NCBI GenBank assembly: GCA_013362195.1
Contig: JABFWM010000466.1
Location: 1-12,440, forward strand
DNA: 12,440 bases
Reading direction: 5' to 3'
Source: Acidobacteriota bacterium
GTDB lineage: Bacteria; Acidobacteriota; Vicinamibacteria; Vicinamibacterales; 2-12-FULL-66-21
The position numbers and the translations under genes were made by a program. Below the pieces are notes generated by a model. The model searched no databases. It worked only from the letters and a program-made list of their open reading frames with translations, and was not told where the DNA came from. Below are positions 6,067-12,440 of the stretch, piece after piece; the first letter of the stretch is position 1, and each line of letters begins with the position of its first letter.

Positions 6067-6888
6067 ATGAACCGCTGGCTCGCTACGGCGCTGATCGTCG
6101 CCGCCTGTTCCGCGATCGTCCGCGCGGACGTCACCATCACGACCACGACGACGATGGAGGGCGGCATGGGCGCCATGATGGGCGGCGCAACGCCCAGAAC
6201 GGTGCTGCGCATCAAGGGCCTGGTCGGCCGCACCGACACCGAGGCGATGGGCCGCATGATGTCGACGCTGACCGATCTGAACAAGAAGCAGGTGTTCGTG
6301 CTGCGGCCGGACGACAAGACCGCGCAGGTCGTCACGTCGGTGGCGCCGGAAAAACCGGGCACGCCCGCCGCCCCCATGCCGCAGGTCGACGGCACGTTCG
6401 CGGCGACCGGCCGTTCGCAGACGATCGATGGATTCAAGTGCGACGAATACGAGTTCGCGGTCACGGCGGCGATGGGAGACATGGCGTCGGGCCAGCCGAT
6501 GGCGCCGCAGGCCGCCGAGATGCTGCGCGAGATGCGGATGCTGTTGAAGGGATCCATGTGGATGACCCGGAGCGCGCCGGGCGCGGCGGAATACCTCGCG
6601 TTCCAGAAGGCCGCGATCGAGGCCAACCTGGCGGCGATGCTCGCCGGAGGGATGCCGGGCGCGCCGTCCAACGGCATGGACCGCATCGTGAAAAAACTCT
6701 CCGGCGCGGAAGGGATCCCCTATCTGACCGAGCTGACGATCACCATCGACGGCGCGGGGCCCGGCGCCGAGATCATGAAACAGATGGGTGCGACGAAGGT
6801 GACGAGCAAGGTGACGGGGATCTCGACCGAGCCGATTGCCGCCGACATGCTGGTGGTGCCGCCCGACTACAAGATCGTGAAGCCGTAA
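6067..6888 (+). CDS. secreted DUF4412-like protein
   Basis: A 273-residue exported protein of unknown function. The signal peptide covers residues 1-20 (MNRWLATALIVAACSAIVRA, cleavage before Asp21). The mature part has an N-terminal beta region with a threonine run (TITTTTT), a methionine-rich GGMGAMMGG stretch, KQVFVLRPDDKTAQVV and GFKCDEYEFAV. The block KGSMWMTRSAPGAAEYLAFQKA (162-182) resembles the conserved MW... centre of DUF4412 proteins, which bind or sense unknown ligands in the periplasm. It contains about 25 Met residues, unusually many. Only one Cys (125) remains after processing. GGAG at 6058-6061 precedes the ATG by five bases. It starts 26 bases after the previous stop, so it is likely in one transcript with the protease pair. 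Confidence 0.75.
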   Translation: MNRWLATALIVAACSAIVRADVTITTTTTMEGGMGAMMGGATPRTVLRIKGLVGRTDTEAMGRMMSTLTDLNKKQVFVLRPDDKTAQVVTSVAPEKPGTPAAPMPQVDGTFAATGRSQTIDGFKCDEYEFAVTAAMGDMASGQPMAPQAAEMLREMRMLLKGSMWMTRSAPGAAEYLAFQKAAIEANLAAMLAGGMPGAPSNGMDRIVKKLSGAEGIPYLTELTITIDGAGPGAEIMKQMGATKVTSKVTGISTEPIAADMLVVPPDYKIVKP

Positions 6889-6964
6889 CCGCGCAAGCGC
6901 GACCGGATGACGGAGCAGACCGAATACGGATTCGATGCGTTTTGTCGTTCGACGCGCCCGCGCG
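6889..6964. other. convergent intergenic region
   Basis: The 76 bases lie between the tail-to-tail DUF4412-like and VWA genes. CGCG-CAAG-CGCG just after the first stop could be a small hairpin, and GTTTTG follows further on, but there is no clear terminator with a T-run. Nothing else is recognised. Confidence 0.4.
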
Positions 6965-7879
6965 TCAGCGCGGCGTCGCCACATATCCGTTCCGCGCGCG
7001 CACCTTGAACCCCTCGCGGGTGACCTTCACGCGAATGCTGTGATACTTGCCGTCGGCCGCATGCGGCGGCGAATAGCCCAGCACGTATTGGCTGTTCAAC
7101 TCCTCGGCGATGCGCGCCGTCGCGGCGTCGAGTTCTTCCCCGTCGTGCACCACCTCGGTGGTCCCGCCACTCTGATTCGTGATCTCGCGCAGCGCCTCGG
7201 GATTGACGCGCGCATTGATCGTGCGCCGCTGCGGCGAGTCGATCGCGATGGCGTAGACGAACGCGTCGGTGCGCAGCATCGTCGAGCGCACGTCGCGCAG
7301 GGAATGGTCGCTGGCGGTGTCCGCGCCGTCGGAGATCACGACGAGCGCGGCGCGCTCGCGCGAGCGCGCATCGAGCAGCGGCTCGGCGCGGACGATCGCG
7401 TCGTAGATGGCGGTGCCGCCCCACGGCTTCAGCGCGGCCAGCGCCGCGCGCACCGTCGACGCATCGTCGGTCCACGTCGTGAGCAGGTGCGGTTCGTGAT
7501 TGAATGCCATCACGAAGAACGCGTCAGCAGGTTTCAGCAGGTCGAGCAGGAACCGCTCCACGGTTGCGCGCGCGTCGATGATGCGCTGTCCGAACATGCT
7601 GTCGCTGATGTCCAGCAGCAGACCCAGGCCGACGGGCACCCGCTCGTTGGTGAATTGGGTGATCTGCTGGGGGTCGCCGTCCTCGTAGATCTGGAACGCG
7701 TCACGCGGCAGGTCGATGGCGAGCCGTCCGCCGGCATCGCGCACCGTCACCGTCACCACCGTCAGCTCCACGCTCGATCTGAGCGGGCGCCGATCGACGA
7801 CGATGGGATTTTGGGCCAGCGCCGTGGCGGGCCACAGCGATGCCCGCATCGAAGACCACAGCACCATCGCGAGCAGCAC
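6965..7879 (-). CDS. secreted VWA-domain protein (VWFA-related Acidobacterial type)
   Basis: Predicted exported von Willebrand factor A protein of 304 residues from the GTG at 7879. A signal peptide ends near ALA-Q (22/23). Then comes the short domain ELTVVTVTVRD.GGRLAIDL..DAFQIYEDG.PQ.ITQF (39-77) that precedes VWA in the Acidobacterial family. The VWA domain starts at 83 with the MIDAS set DISDS (90-94), Thr156 in GGTAIYD and Asp184 in ISDGAD. The C-terminal EELNSQYVLGYSPP...YHSIRVKV tail is also typical. A likely role is metal-dependent protein binding at the cell surface. The start is uncertain: ATG 7867 is an alternative, and the reading frame continues upstream through ATGs at 8029 and 8035 that lie inside repeat sequence. 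None has a clear ribosome site. Confidence 0.88.
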   Translation of the reverse strand: MLLAMVLWSSMRASLWPATALAQNPIVVDRRPLRSSVELTVVTVTVRDAGGRLAIDLPRDAFQIYEDGDPQQITQFTNERVPVGLGLLLDISDSMFGQRIIDARATVERFLLDLLKPADAFFVMAFNHEPHLLTTWTDDASTVRAALAALKPWGGTAIYDAIVRAEPLLDARSRERAALVVISDGADTASDHSLRDVRSTMLRTDAFVYAIAIDSPQRRTINARVNPEALREITNQSGGTTEVVHDGEELDAATARIAEELNSQYVLGYSPPHAADGKYHSIRVKVTREGFKVRARNGYVATPR

Positions 7880-7989
7880 GGACGCGGGGCGATGAAACGC
7901 TCGCAGCCTTGCCTCCCGACGCCACGGAGGCCGGCGGGCGCCTCCTCGGCGAGCACAGAAGCCATACAGGCGCTGACGGAAACCCACCG

Positions 7990-8074
7990 AAGCAGAGCAG
8001 AACACAGACGCGCCGCGAAAGCCAGACATGCGCATTTTTCTGTGGCCTTCCCGGGCCTTCTGTGTTTTTCTGTG
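7990..8074. repeat. CTGTG-type intergenic repeat cluster
   Basis: TTTTTCTGTG occurs at 8035-8044 and again at 8065-8074, with a further TTCTGTG at 8058-8064. GGCCTTC is doubled around CCCGGG (8044-8060), and the complementary-strand flavour GCAGAGCAGAACACAG lies at 7992-8007. Together these look like a degraded array of the CACAGA(A)-rich repeats often found between genes of environmental bacteria. The region from 7880 to 8132 otherwise holds no convincing gene. The T-runs could help end transcription. Confidence 0.5.
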
Positions 8075-8132
8075 ACCCGTTTCGCGGCCCGTCAGTTCAC
8101 TTGCATGCGGCCGCGCCGTGGAGGATGACGCC

Positions 8133-8318
8133 ATGGCCCAGCGCCCAGACGATCCCATCCGCGACACCACCAACTCCGAGCACGGCCGTTATCCGGACGG
8201 ACCGCGCAACTTCGAAGCCGACGACGGCAACGCGGAAACCGAGTACGACGCCGGCCTGAGCGAAGACATGATCCCGACCGACGACGTCGAGATCAACGAG
8301 CACGGCAGCGAACGCTGA
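8133..8318 (+). CDS. small acidic hypothetical protein
   Basis: A 61-residue protein, rich in Asp, Glu, Asn and Gly, with no hydrophobic core, no Cys and little predicted structure, for example DDGNAETEYDAGLSEDMIPTDDVEINEHG. No family is recognised; it looks intrinsically disordered. The ATG at 8133 is preceded by GGAGG at 8120-8124 (eight-base spacing), which favours it over the in-frame GTG at 8118. It is isolated: repeat sequence upstream and a 246-base gap downstream. Confidence 0.6.
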   Translation: MAQRPDDPIRDTTNSEHGRYPDGPRNFEADDGNAETEYDAGLSEDMIPTDDVEINEHGSER

Positions 8319-8439
8319 AACGGCTCAGGACCTGCGGCACCGATTGGATGCGCGGTCGTGGCGCGAGGCCAGAGGAACCCGACCTCGTCTGCCGCGGCGG
8401 CGGTTTCGAGGTAACGCACGCCCTCACGACGGCACTTGA

Positions 8440-8468
8440 TTGACCGGATCGGGTAAGCGCGCTACATC
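8440..8468 (+). promoter_or_regulatory. possible sigma-70-type promoter of the PLD-like gene
   Basis: TTGACC (8440-8445; five of six matches to the -35 consensus) is followed after 17 bases by TACATC (8463-8468; three of six to -10). The leader to the ATG at 8565 would be about 90 bases. The rest of the gap 8319-8564 shows no gene, RNA or clear terminator. Confidence 0.3.
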
Positions 8469-8564
8469 CTTCCGGCAAAACCCCACGATTTAGAGCGGCA
8501 TCGAGGTTGCCTTCTCTGCCGCCAAGGACCCTGCGAACCGTCTTGTCTTACCGGAGGTCTGTCC

Positions 8565-9941
8565 ATGGGGTTGCGCGCCAATCGTGTGGCGTCGTGTTTT
8601 CTCGCGTTGATCCTGGCCTGCTTCGTGTGGCGGCCAGCGACCGTCCGTGCGCTCGAAGGCTTCTGCGATCCGTCGTTCCAGGATTGCCGCGCGTCGTTGC
8701 TGCAGTTGATTGCCAACGAGCGGGTGGGCATCGACATCGCCTTCTGGTTCATGGAAGACGCGCGCTACACCACGGCGTTGATCAACAAGTTCAAGTCCGG
8801 CGTGCCGGTGCGCGTCGTCGTCGACCCGCGCGCGAACGTGAAGAACCCGTTGAACGCGTACCGGCTCGCCGAACTCGCCGCCGCCGGCATTCCGATGCGG
8901 CAGCGCACCACGTCAGGCATCCTGCACTGGAAGGCCGCGATCTTCGTCGGCCAGGGGACGGTGCAGTTCGGCGGCGCGAACTACAGCGCGTGGGCGTGGG
9001 TCCCGGCGTCGCCGTACCAGAACTACACCGACGAGGTGATCCGCTTCACCGAAAACGCCTCGGTGGTGAACACGTTCATGACGCGCTTCGACGACGTGTG
9101 GACGAATCAGACGGCCTACCAGGATTACGCGAACATCCTCACGCCGCCCGCCCGCCGCTACCCGGCGTATCCGAAGGATCCCTCGCTCAACTTCCCGCCG
9201 ATGGAGGACTACGCTGCGCGCGCGTTGAAGCAGTACAACGCCGAGACGAGCCGCATCGATGTGATCATGTACCGCATCACCGATCGCCGCCACGCCGACG
9301 CGATGATCGCGGCGGTGCGGCGCGGCATTCCCGTGCGTCTCATCACCGAACCGACCTCGTATCGCGACCCCAACTACATCTGGCACTCGTGGAACATCGA
9401 CCGGATGTACATGGCGGGCGTCCAGATCAAGCAGCGTCAGCACGCCGGGCTGAATCACGGCAAACTCGTCCTGCTCTACGCGCTGACCATGTCGATCTTC
9501 GGATCCTCGAACTGGACCACCGCGTCTTCGAGCTCGCAGGAGGAACACAATCAATTCCTCGTCGATGCGACCGCGTTCAGCTACTTCCAGCAGCAGTTCC
9601 TGCGCAAGTGGAACAACTCCGCCGGCTTCGTCGAGAACGTCCCGTTCGTGCCGCGCTCGCCAGGCACGCCGACCTACGTCGGTCCGGCCGACGTCACACG
9701 ACAGTCAACGGCCGTGCGCCTGACGTGGATGCCGGGCAAGTGGGCGCACAAGGCGGACATCTACTTCGGCACGTCGCCGACGCCGCCGCTCCTCGCGGCC
9801 GACGTGCCGGTCGCGCCGCAGAGCACCGCGTCCTACACGCTGCCGACGCTGCAGCCGGGTCGCACCTACTACTGGAAGATCGTGAGCAAGACGATGGCGA
9901 ACAAGACGAAGGCCGGGCCGATCTGGAGCTTCGGCACGTAG
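8565..9941 (+). CDS. secreted phospholipase D-fold protein with C-terminal FnIII-like domain
   Basis: A 458-residue exported protein. The signal peptide is about residues 1-29. Two PLD half-domains follow: H121-W-K123 with GGANYS (136-141), and H298-G-K300 with GSSNWT (313-318). In both HKD motifs the Asp expected five residues after the Lys is missing (Val128, Tyr305), though His, Lys and the downstream G-G/S-x-N are kept. The family hydrolyses phosphodiesters in lipids or nucleic acids through the two His; this copy may still act so, or may have another substrate. IDIAFWFMEDARYTTALINKFKSGVPVRVVVDP is the usual PLD core before HKD-1. Residues about 370-458 look like a fibronectin type III domain (VRLTWMPG...ADIYFGTS...TYYWKIVSK). 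GGAGG at 8553-8557 supports the ATG. Confidence 0.92.
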   Translation: MGLRANRVASCFLALILACFVWRPATVRALEGFCDPSFQDCRASLLQLIANERVGIDIAFWFMEDARYTTALINKFKSGVPVRVVVDPRANVKNPLNAYRLAELAAAGIPMRQRTTSGILHWKAAIFVGQGTVQFGGANYSAWAWVPASPYQNYTDEVIRFTENASVVNTFMTRFDDVWTNQTAYQDYANILTPPARRYPAYPKDPSLNFPPMEDYAARALKQYNAETSRIDVIMYRITDRRHADAMIAAVRRGIPVRLITEPTSYRDPNYIWHSWNIDRMYMAGVQIKQRQHAGLNHGKLVLLYALTMSIFGSSNWTTASSSSQEEHNQFLVDATAFSYFQQQFLRKWNNSAGFVENVPFVPRSPGTPTYVGPADVTRQSTAVRLTWMPGKWAHKADIYFGTSPTPPLLAADVPVAPQSTASYTLPTLQPGRTYYWKIVSKTMANKTKAGPIWSFGT

Positions 9942-9961
9942 ACTCGTGGCCAGCGCGGTCG

Positions 9962-9999
9962 TGCGTGCCATGCGTGCCGAATGCGGATGCCCGGATGCC
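9962..9999. repeat. short degenerate tandem repeat of ATGCC units
   Basis: TGCGTGCC occurs twice (9962-9969, 9971-9978), followed by GGATGCC twice (9985-9991, 9993-9999), giving an 8-9 base period. It lies just after the PLD-like gene. It looks like a decayed microsatellite; no function is apparent. Confidence 0.4.
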
Positions 10000-10067
10000 G
10001 AGCCCCCGCATGCCGCGCCGCATCGAGGCACCCGGGCGTTCCGCGTAAATCGCTTACCGGCTGCGTA

Positions 10068-10079
10068 ACGCCGCGGCGT
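10068..10079. repeat. 12-base perfect palindrome upstream of the cupredoxin gene
   Basis: ACGCCGCGGCGT is fully self-complementary and sits about 40 bases before the possible sigma-54 site. It could be an operator half-site pair, but GC-only palindromes arise readily in this DNA. The flanking 9942-10177 gap otherwise holds only the tandem repeat at 9962 and the promoter candidate. Confidence 0.25.
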
Positions 10080-10118
10080 CAAACCCCTGGAAAAGGGCGC
10101 AAATTTCCCTGATCCGTT

Positions 10119-10133
10119 CGGTACTGGCTTTGC
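10119..10133 (+). promoter_or_regulatory. possible sigma-54 (-24/-12) promoter of the cupredoxin gene
   Basis: CGGTACT-GGCT-TTGC fits the TGGCACG-N4-TTGC pattern: GG at 10120-10121 and GC at 10132-10133 are exactly ten bases apart, and TTGC is perfect. Three of seven bases of the -24 element differ. The gene's ATG lies 44 bases further on. An inverted repeat GGAAA/TTTCC (10089-10108) lies just upstream. Confidence 0.27.
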
Positions 10134-10177
10134 CTTGTCGTCCTCCGCCGGTTCCGACTCCTGGGGAGGACGCAACA

Positions 10178-10600
10178 ATGGACAGAAGGGGAGTATTGGC
10201 GCTCGTGTTCGCGGGCGCGCTCGCGGCGGTCAGCTGCGGCGGCGGCGGCGGATCGACGCCGGTCAGTCCGTCGCCGTCGGGCAGCGGCGGCACCGGGACG
10301 ACGAACATCGTGACCGTCACGATAAAGGGCGTCAACGGGAAGCTCTCGTTCGATCCGAACCCGGTCACGGTCAACGCAGGCCAACTCGTCATGTTCAAGA
10401 ACAATGACGTGGTGACGCACCACGTCATCCTGGACGACCGGACGCAGCAGACGGCGGACATTCCACCAGGCGCGTCCAGCCAGCCGATCTCGATCGGAGC
10501 GGCGAAGAGCTATCACTGCGTGATGCACCCCAGCATGGTCGGGAGCTTCAACGGCAACGAAACGCCGGAGCCGCCGCCATGCCAGGGCTACTGCGGCTGA
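10178..10600 (+). CDS. amicyanin/plastocyanin-like cupredoxin lipoprotein
   Basis: A 140-residue blue-copper protein, expected to carry one type 1 copper and shuttle electrons outside the inner membrane. The lipoprotein signal ends at AVSC (Cys20), then a Gly/Ser/Pro linker leads to the cupredoxin fold from about residue 43. The copper ligands visible are His81 (VVTHHVIL) and Cys114, His117, Met120 in SYHCVMHPSM; the C-x2-H-x2-M spacing is that of amicyanin. After the fold, a tail EPPPCQGYCG adds Cys135 and Cys139, not part of the standard site. GGGGAGGA at 10163-10170 precedes the ATG by seven bases, supporting this start over an earlier in-frame one at 10130. It stands alone between a possible sigma-54 site and strong hairpins. 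Confidence 0.92.
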   Translation: MDRRGVLALVFAGALAAVSCGGGGGSTPVSPSPSGSGGTGTTNIVTVTIKGVNGKLSFDPNPVTVNAGQLVMFKNNDVVTHHVILDDRTQQTADIPPGASSQPISIGAAKSYHCVMHPSMVGSFNGNETPEPPPCQGYCG

Positions 10601-10631
10601 TCCGCTTCGCACCGATCCCACGCGTTTGACC

Positions 10632-10658
10632 GCGTGCTCGCGTTCCGCGCGAGCACGC
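10632..10658 (+). terminator. strong hairpin after the cupredoxin gene
   Basis: GCGTGCTCGCG and CGCGAGCACGC form a perfect eleven-pair stem with a five-base TTCCG loop, starting 31 bases after the stop codon. No T-run follows, so this may be a GC-rich intrinsic terminator variant or an mRNA 3'-stabilising hairpin. Confidence 0.5.
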
Positions 10659-10679
10659 CGTCGTTGGTCCCGCCTTGTT

Positions 10680-10698
10680 CGTCGCGTTGCACGCGACG
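10680..10698. repeat. second perfect inverted repeat in the same gap
   Basis: CGTCGCGT and ACGCGACG are perfect eight-base arms around TGC, 22 bases after the previous hairpin. This could be a tandem terminator or an operator for the SRPBCC gene. The remaining sequence to 10819 shows no gene; CATCGATG at 10793-10800 is a small palindrome. Confidence 0.4.
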
Positions 10699-10819
10699 TT
10701 CGCCTCCATGCTCGTTCCGGCGCGCTCATCCGCGACACGCCTCGTGGAACTGCCATTGCACCCCGCACCCTGTTCACACCGCACGGCATCCATCGATGCA
10801 CGACTCATCAGGAGCGCAC

Positions 10820-11749
10820 ATGGCACAGACGTACGCACGAGGGGAGGGACTCGCGAAGGGCCTGGGCTGGTTCAGCATCGGGCTCGGGCTGGCCGAGATG
10901 GCCGCGCCGCAGTCGGTGGCGCAGCTCGTCGGTATCGCTGATGGTGAGCGCACGCGTGCCGTGATCCGGGGCTACGGCGCACGCGAGATTGCCAACGGCC
11001 TCGCCATTCTCACGCAGCCGGACGCGAAGTGGATGTGGACGCGGGTCGCGGGCGACGTCGTCGACCTCTCGTCGCTGGCGGCCGCCCTGCAGCGGAAGAG
11101 CGCGGAGCGCGGCCGAGCCGCGTTCGGCCTGGCGTCGGTCGCGGGCGTGATGGTCGCGGACATCGTCGCCGCGCGTCAGCTTGGATCGGACCCGCAGCGC
11201 ACGCCGGCGCGTCGCAAAGACGACACGGTGCGTGTATCGAAGACGTTCACCGTGAATCGCGCGCGCGAAGAGGTTTACGAGTTCTGGACGCAGCTCGAGA
11301 ACCTGCCGCGGTCGATGACCCATCTCGAGTCGATCGAGGTGCTCGGCAACGGCCGCTCGCGCTGGACGGCGCGCGGCCCCGCCGGGTTCAAGCTGTCGTG
11401 GGAAGCCGAGATCATCGAGGACTCACCGAACCGCAGCATCTCGTGGCGCTCGCTTCCCGGATCGCAGATTGAGAACCGGGGTACGGTCCGGTTCGACCGG
11501 GCGCCCGGCAATCGCGGCACCGAGTTGCGCGTGCTGCTCGAATACGCGCCGCCCGGCGGCCGCACCGCCACGATGCTGACGAAGCTGATCGGACAGGCGC
11601 CGGAACAGGTGCTCCAGGAGGATCTGCGCCGCTTGAAACAGCTGCTGGAAACCGGCGAGATCCCCACCAGCTCCGGGAGCTCGAGCACCATGGCGCCGGC
11701 GCAGCCGGCCGGCCATCCGGCGCCGCGCGCGGCGGGAGGCAGGCGATGA
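10820..11749 (+). CDS. SRPBCC (cyclase/dehydrase-type) protein with N-terminal membrane-associated region
   Basis: A 309-residue protein. Residues about 8-120 form an N-terminal region with hydrophobic stretches (12-39 GWFSIGLGLAEMAAP, 52-66, 102-118) resembling the DUF4267-like membrane segment often fused to these proteins. Residues 137-280 are a START/SRPBCC lipid- or polyketide-binding fold: VSKTFTVNRAREEVYEFWTQLENLPRSMTHLESIEVLG opens it and the long C-terminal helix (PEQVLQEDLRRLKQLLETGE) closes it. The tail from 281 is Ser/Pro/Ala-rich and disordered. The fold gives a hydrophobic pocket, but the ligand is unknown. AGGAG at 10810-10814 supports the ATG. Its stop overlaps the next ATG (ATGA), so it is coupled to the zinc alcohol dehydrogenase, a recurrent pairing for this family. 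Confidence 0.87.
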   Translation: MAQTYARGEGLAKGLGWFSIGLGLAEMAAPQSVAQLVGIADGERTRAVIRGYGAREIANGLAILTQPDAKWMWTRVAGDVVDLSSLAAALQRKSAERGRAAFGLASVAGVMVADIVAARQLGSDPQRTPARRKDDTVRVSKTFTVNRAREEVYEFWTQLENLPRSMTHLESIEVLGNGRSRWTARGPAGFKLSWEAEIIEDSPNRSISWRSLPGSQIENRGTVRFDRAPGNRGTELRVLLEYAPPGGRTATMLTKLIGQAPEQVLQEDLRRLKQLLETGEIPTSSGSSSTMAPAQPAGHPAPRAAGGRR

Positions 11750-12440
11750 GAGCGAACTGCTGGATGGGCACCGGCCGCGTCGAAGTCCGCAACGTCCCCG
11801 ATCCGCAGATCGTCAATCCACACGACGCCATCGTGAAGATCACGAGCACCGCGATCTGCGGATCGGACCTGCACCTGCTCGACGGGTTCATCCCGACGAT
11901 GCAGAAGGGGGACGTCATCGGCCACGAGTTCATGGGCGAGGTGGTGGAAGTCGGCAAGGACGTGCGCAACCTCCGCGTCGGCGATCGCGTCGTCGTCCCG
12001 TTCCCGATCGCGTGCGGCCGCTGCAACATGTGCCAGAGCGAGCTGTACTCGCTCTGCGAGAACTCGAACCCGAACGCGTGGATGGCGGAGCAGATGTGGG
12101 GCTACTCGCCGTGCGGCATCTTCGGCTACTCGCACATGCTGGGCGGGTACGCCGGGGGGCAGGCGGAATACGCGCGCGTGCCGTTTGCCGACGTCGGCCC
12201 GCTGAAGGTGCCGGAACACCTCACGGATCAACAGGTGCTGTTCCTGTCGGACATCTTTCCCACCGGGTATATGGCGGCGGACATGGCCAACATCCAGCCG
12301 GGCGACGTCGTCGCGGTGTGGGGATGCGGCCCGGTCGGGCAGTTCGCGATCAAGAGCGCGTACATGTTCGGCGCCGAGCGGGTGATCGCGATCGATCGCT
12401 TCGATTACCGGATCCGGATCGCCCACGACCGCGCCGGCGC
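11746..12440 (+). CDS. zinc-dependent alcohol dehydrogenase, formaldehyde-dehydrogenase-like (3' end cut off)
   Basis: Medium-chain dehydrogenase/reductase; the first 231 residues are in the window and the frame is open to its end. Catalytic zinc ligands: Cys38 (ICGSDLH) and the GHE motif His60-Glu61. The structural zinc set is Cys90, Cys93, Cys96, Cys104 (CGRCNMCQSELYSLC). The NAD(P) Rossmann motif is VWGCGPVGQ, followed by VIAIDRFDYR. The insert after the structural zinc (MWGYSPCGIFGYSHMLGGYAGGQAEY) and LSDIFPTGY match the glutathione-independent formaldehyde dehydrogenase-like subgroup. It probably oxidises an alcohol or aldehyde in the cytosol; the substrate is not known. GGGAGG at 11734-11739, with ATGA overlap with the SRPBCC gene. 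Confidence 0.94.
   Translation, partial: MRANCWMGTGRVEVRNVPDPQIVNPHDAIVKITSTAICGSDLHLLDGFIPTMQKGDVIGHEFMGEVVEVGKDVRNLRVGDRVVVPFPIACGRCNMCQSELYSLCENSNPNAWMAEQMWGYSPCGIFGYSHMLGGYAGGQAEYARVPFADVGPLKVPEHLTDQQVLFLSDIFPTGYMAADMANIQPGDVVAVWGCGPVGQFAIKSAYMFGAERVIAIDRFDYRIRIAHDRAG

Noticed and set aside
6889..6964. Intrinsic terminator between the convergent DUF4412-like and VWA genes
   Set aside because: The stem is only four pairs and is not followed by a T-run.
5638..6984. 448-residue minus-strand open frame
   Set aside because: It lies antisense to the protease end, the prodomain-like gene and the DUF4412-like gene. Its composition is Arg/His-dominated with no domain signal.
8319..8564. Riboswitch or small RNA before the PLD-like gene
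   Set aside because: No known riboswitch core or strong nested hairpins could be recognised by eye; only a weak promoter match remains.
8507..10048. 513-residue plus-strand open frame over the PLD-like gene
   Set aside because: It is longer than the true gene but Arg/His-rich and low in hydrophobic residues, as expected of an out-of-frame reading of GC-rich code. The PLD frame has motifs, signal peptide and ribosome site.
11275..12426. 383-residue minus-strand open frame
   Set aside because: It is the mirror of the SRPBCC and dehydrogenase genes, both of which have clear motifs on the plus strand.

Overview
The window is very GC-rich, with strong third-position G/C, dense gene packing and frequent ATGA/TGATG overlaps. 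The best lineage clue is the secreted von Willebrand factor A protein on the minus strand (6965-7879). Its architecture (signal peptide, short N-terminal beta domain, MIDAS-type VWA, conserved C-terminal tail) is the 'VWFA-related Acidobacterial' type. With the DUF4412-like secreted protein, the cupredoxin lipoprotein and the intergenic CTGTG-type repeats, it suggests an environmental Acidobacteriota, perhaps Vicinamibacteria-like. This is inference from gene content; there is no rRNA or marker gene here.

Layout. 1-187: two diverged copies of a REP-like palindromic repeat. 188-2150 (minus): three overlapping genes forming one transcription unit: a trypsin-like lipoprotein protease, a single-pass TPR-like protein and a six-TM membrane protein. 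2156-2345: a TATAATA element that can serve as -10 on both strands separates this unit from a 49-residue bacterial metallothionein on the plus strand. 2356-4626 (minus): argininosuccinate synthase (argG), then a diacylglycerol-kinase-family lipid kinase in the same frame directly after the argG UGA, with no ordinary start codon for its conserved N-terminus. 4728-6888 (plus): a chymotrypsin-fold protease without signal peptide, a 78-residue protein that matches that protease's own N-terminal domain, and a secreted DUF4412-like protein. 6965-7879 (minus): the VWA protein, with a repeat-rich stretch upstream. 8133-9941 (plus): a small acidic protein, and a secreted phospholipase-D-fold protein with degenerate HKD motifs and a C-terminal FnIII-like domain. 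10178-10600: an amicyanin-like blue-copper lipoprotein preceded by a possible sigma-54 site and followed by strong hairpins. 10820-12440: an SRPBCC protein translationally coupled to a zinc-dependent alcohol dehydrogenase that runs off the window.

How the genes may work together. Most products are small cell-envelope or secreted proteins, or metal binders (Zn/Cd metallothionein, Cu cupredoxin, Zn dehydrogenase), beside one housekeeping gene (argG). The most promising candidates for something undescribed are (i) the protease plus its stand-alone prodomain-like partner, whose start codon is abutted by a perfect palindrome; (ii) the coupled lipoprotein-protease/TPR/six-TM operon sharing a back-to-back promoter with a metallothionein; and (iii) the in-frame argG-UGA-lipid kinase junction. 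No CRISPR array, tRNA, rRNA, prophage or transposase gene was seen.
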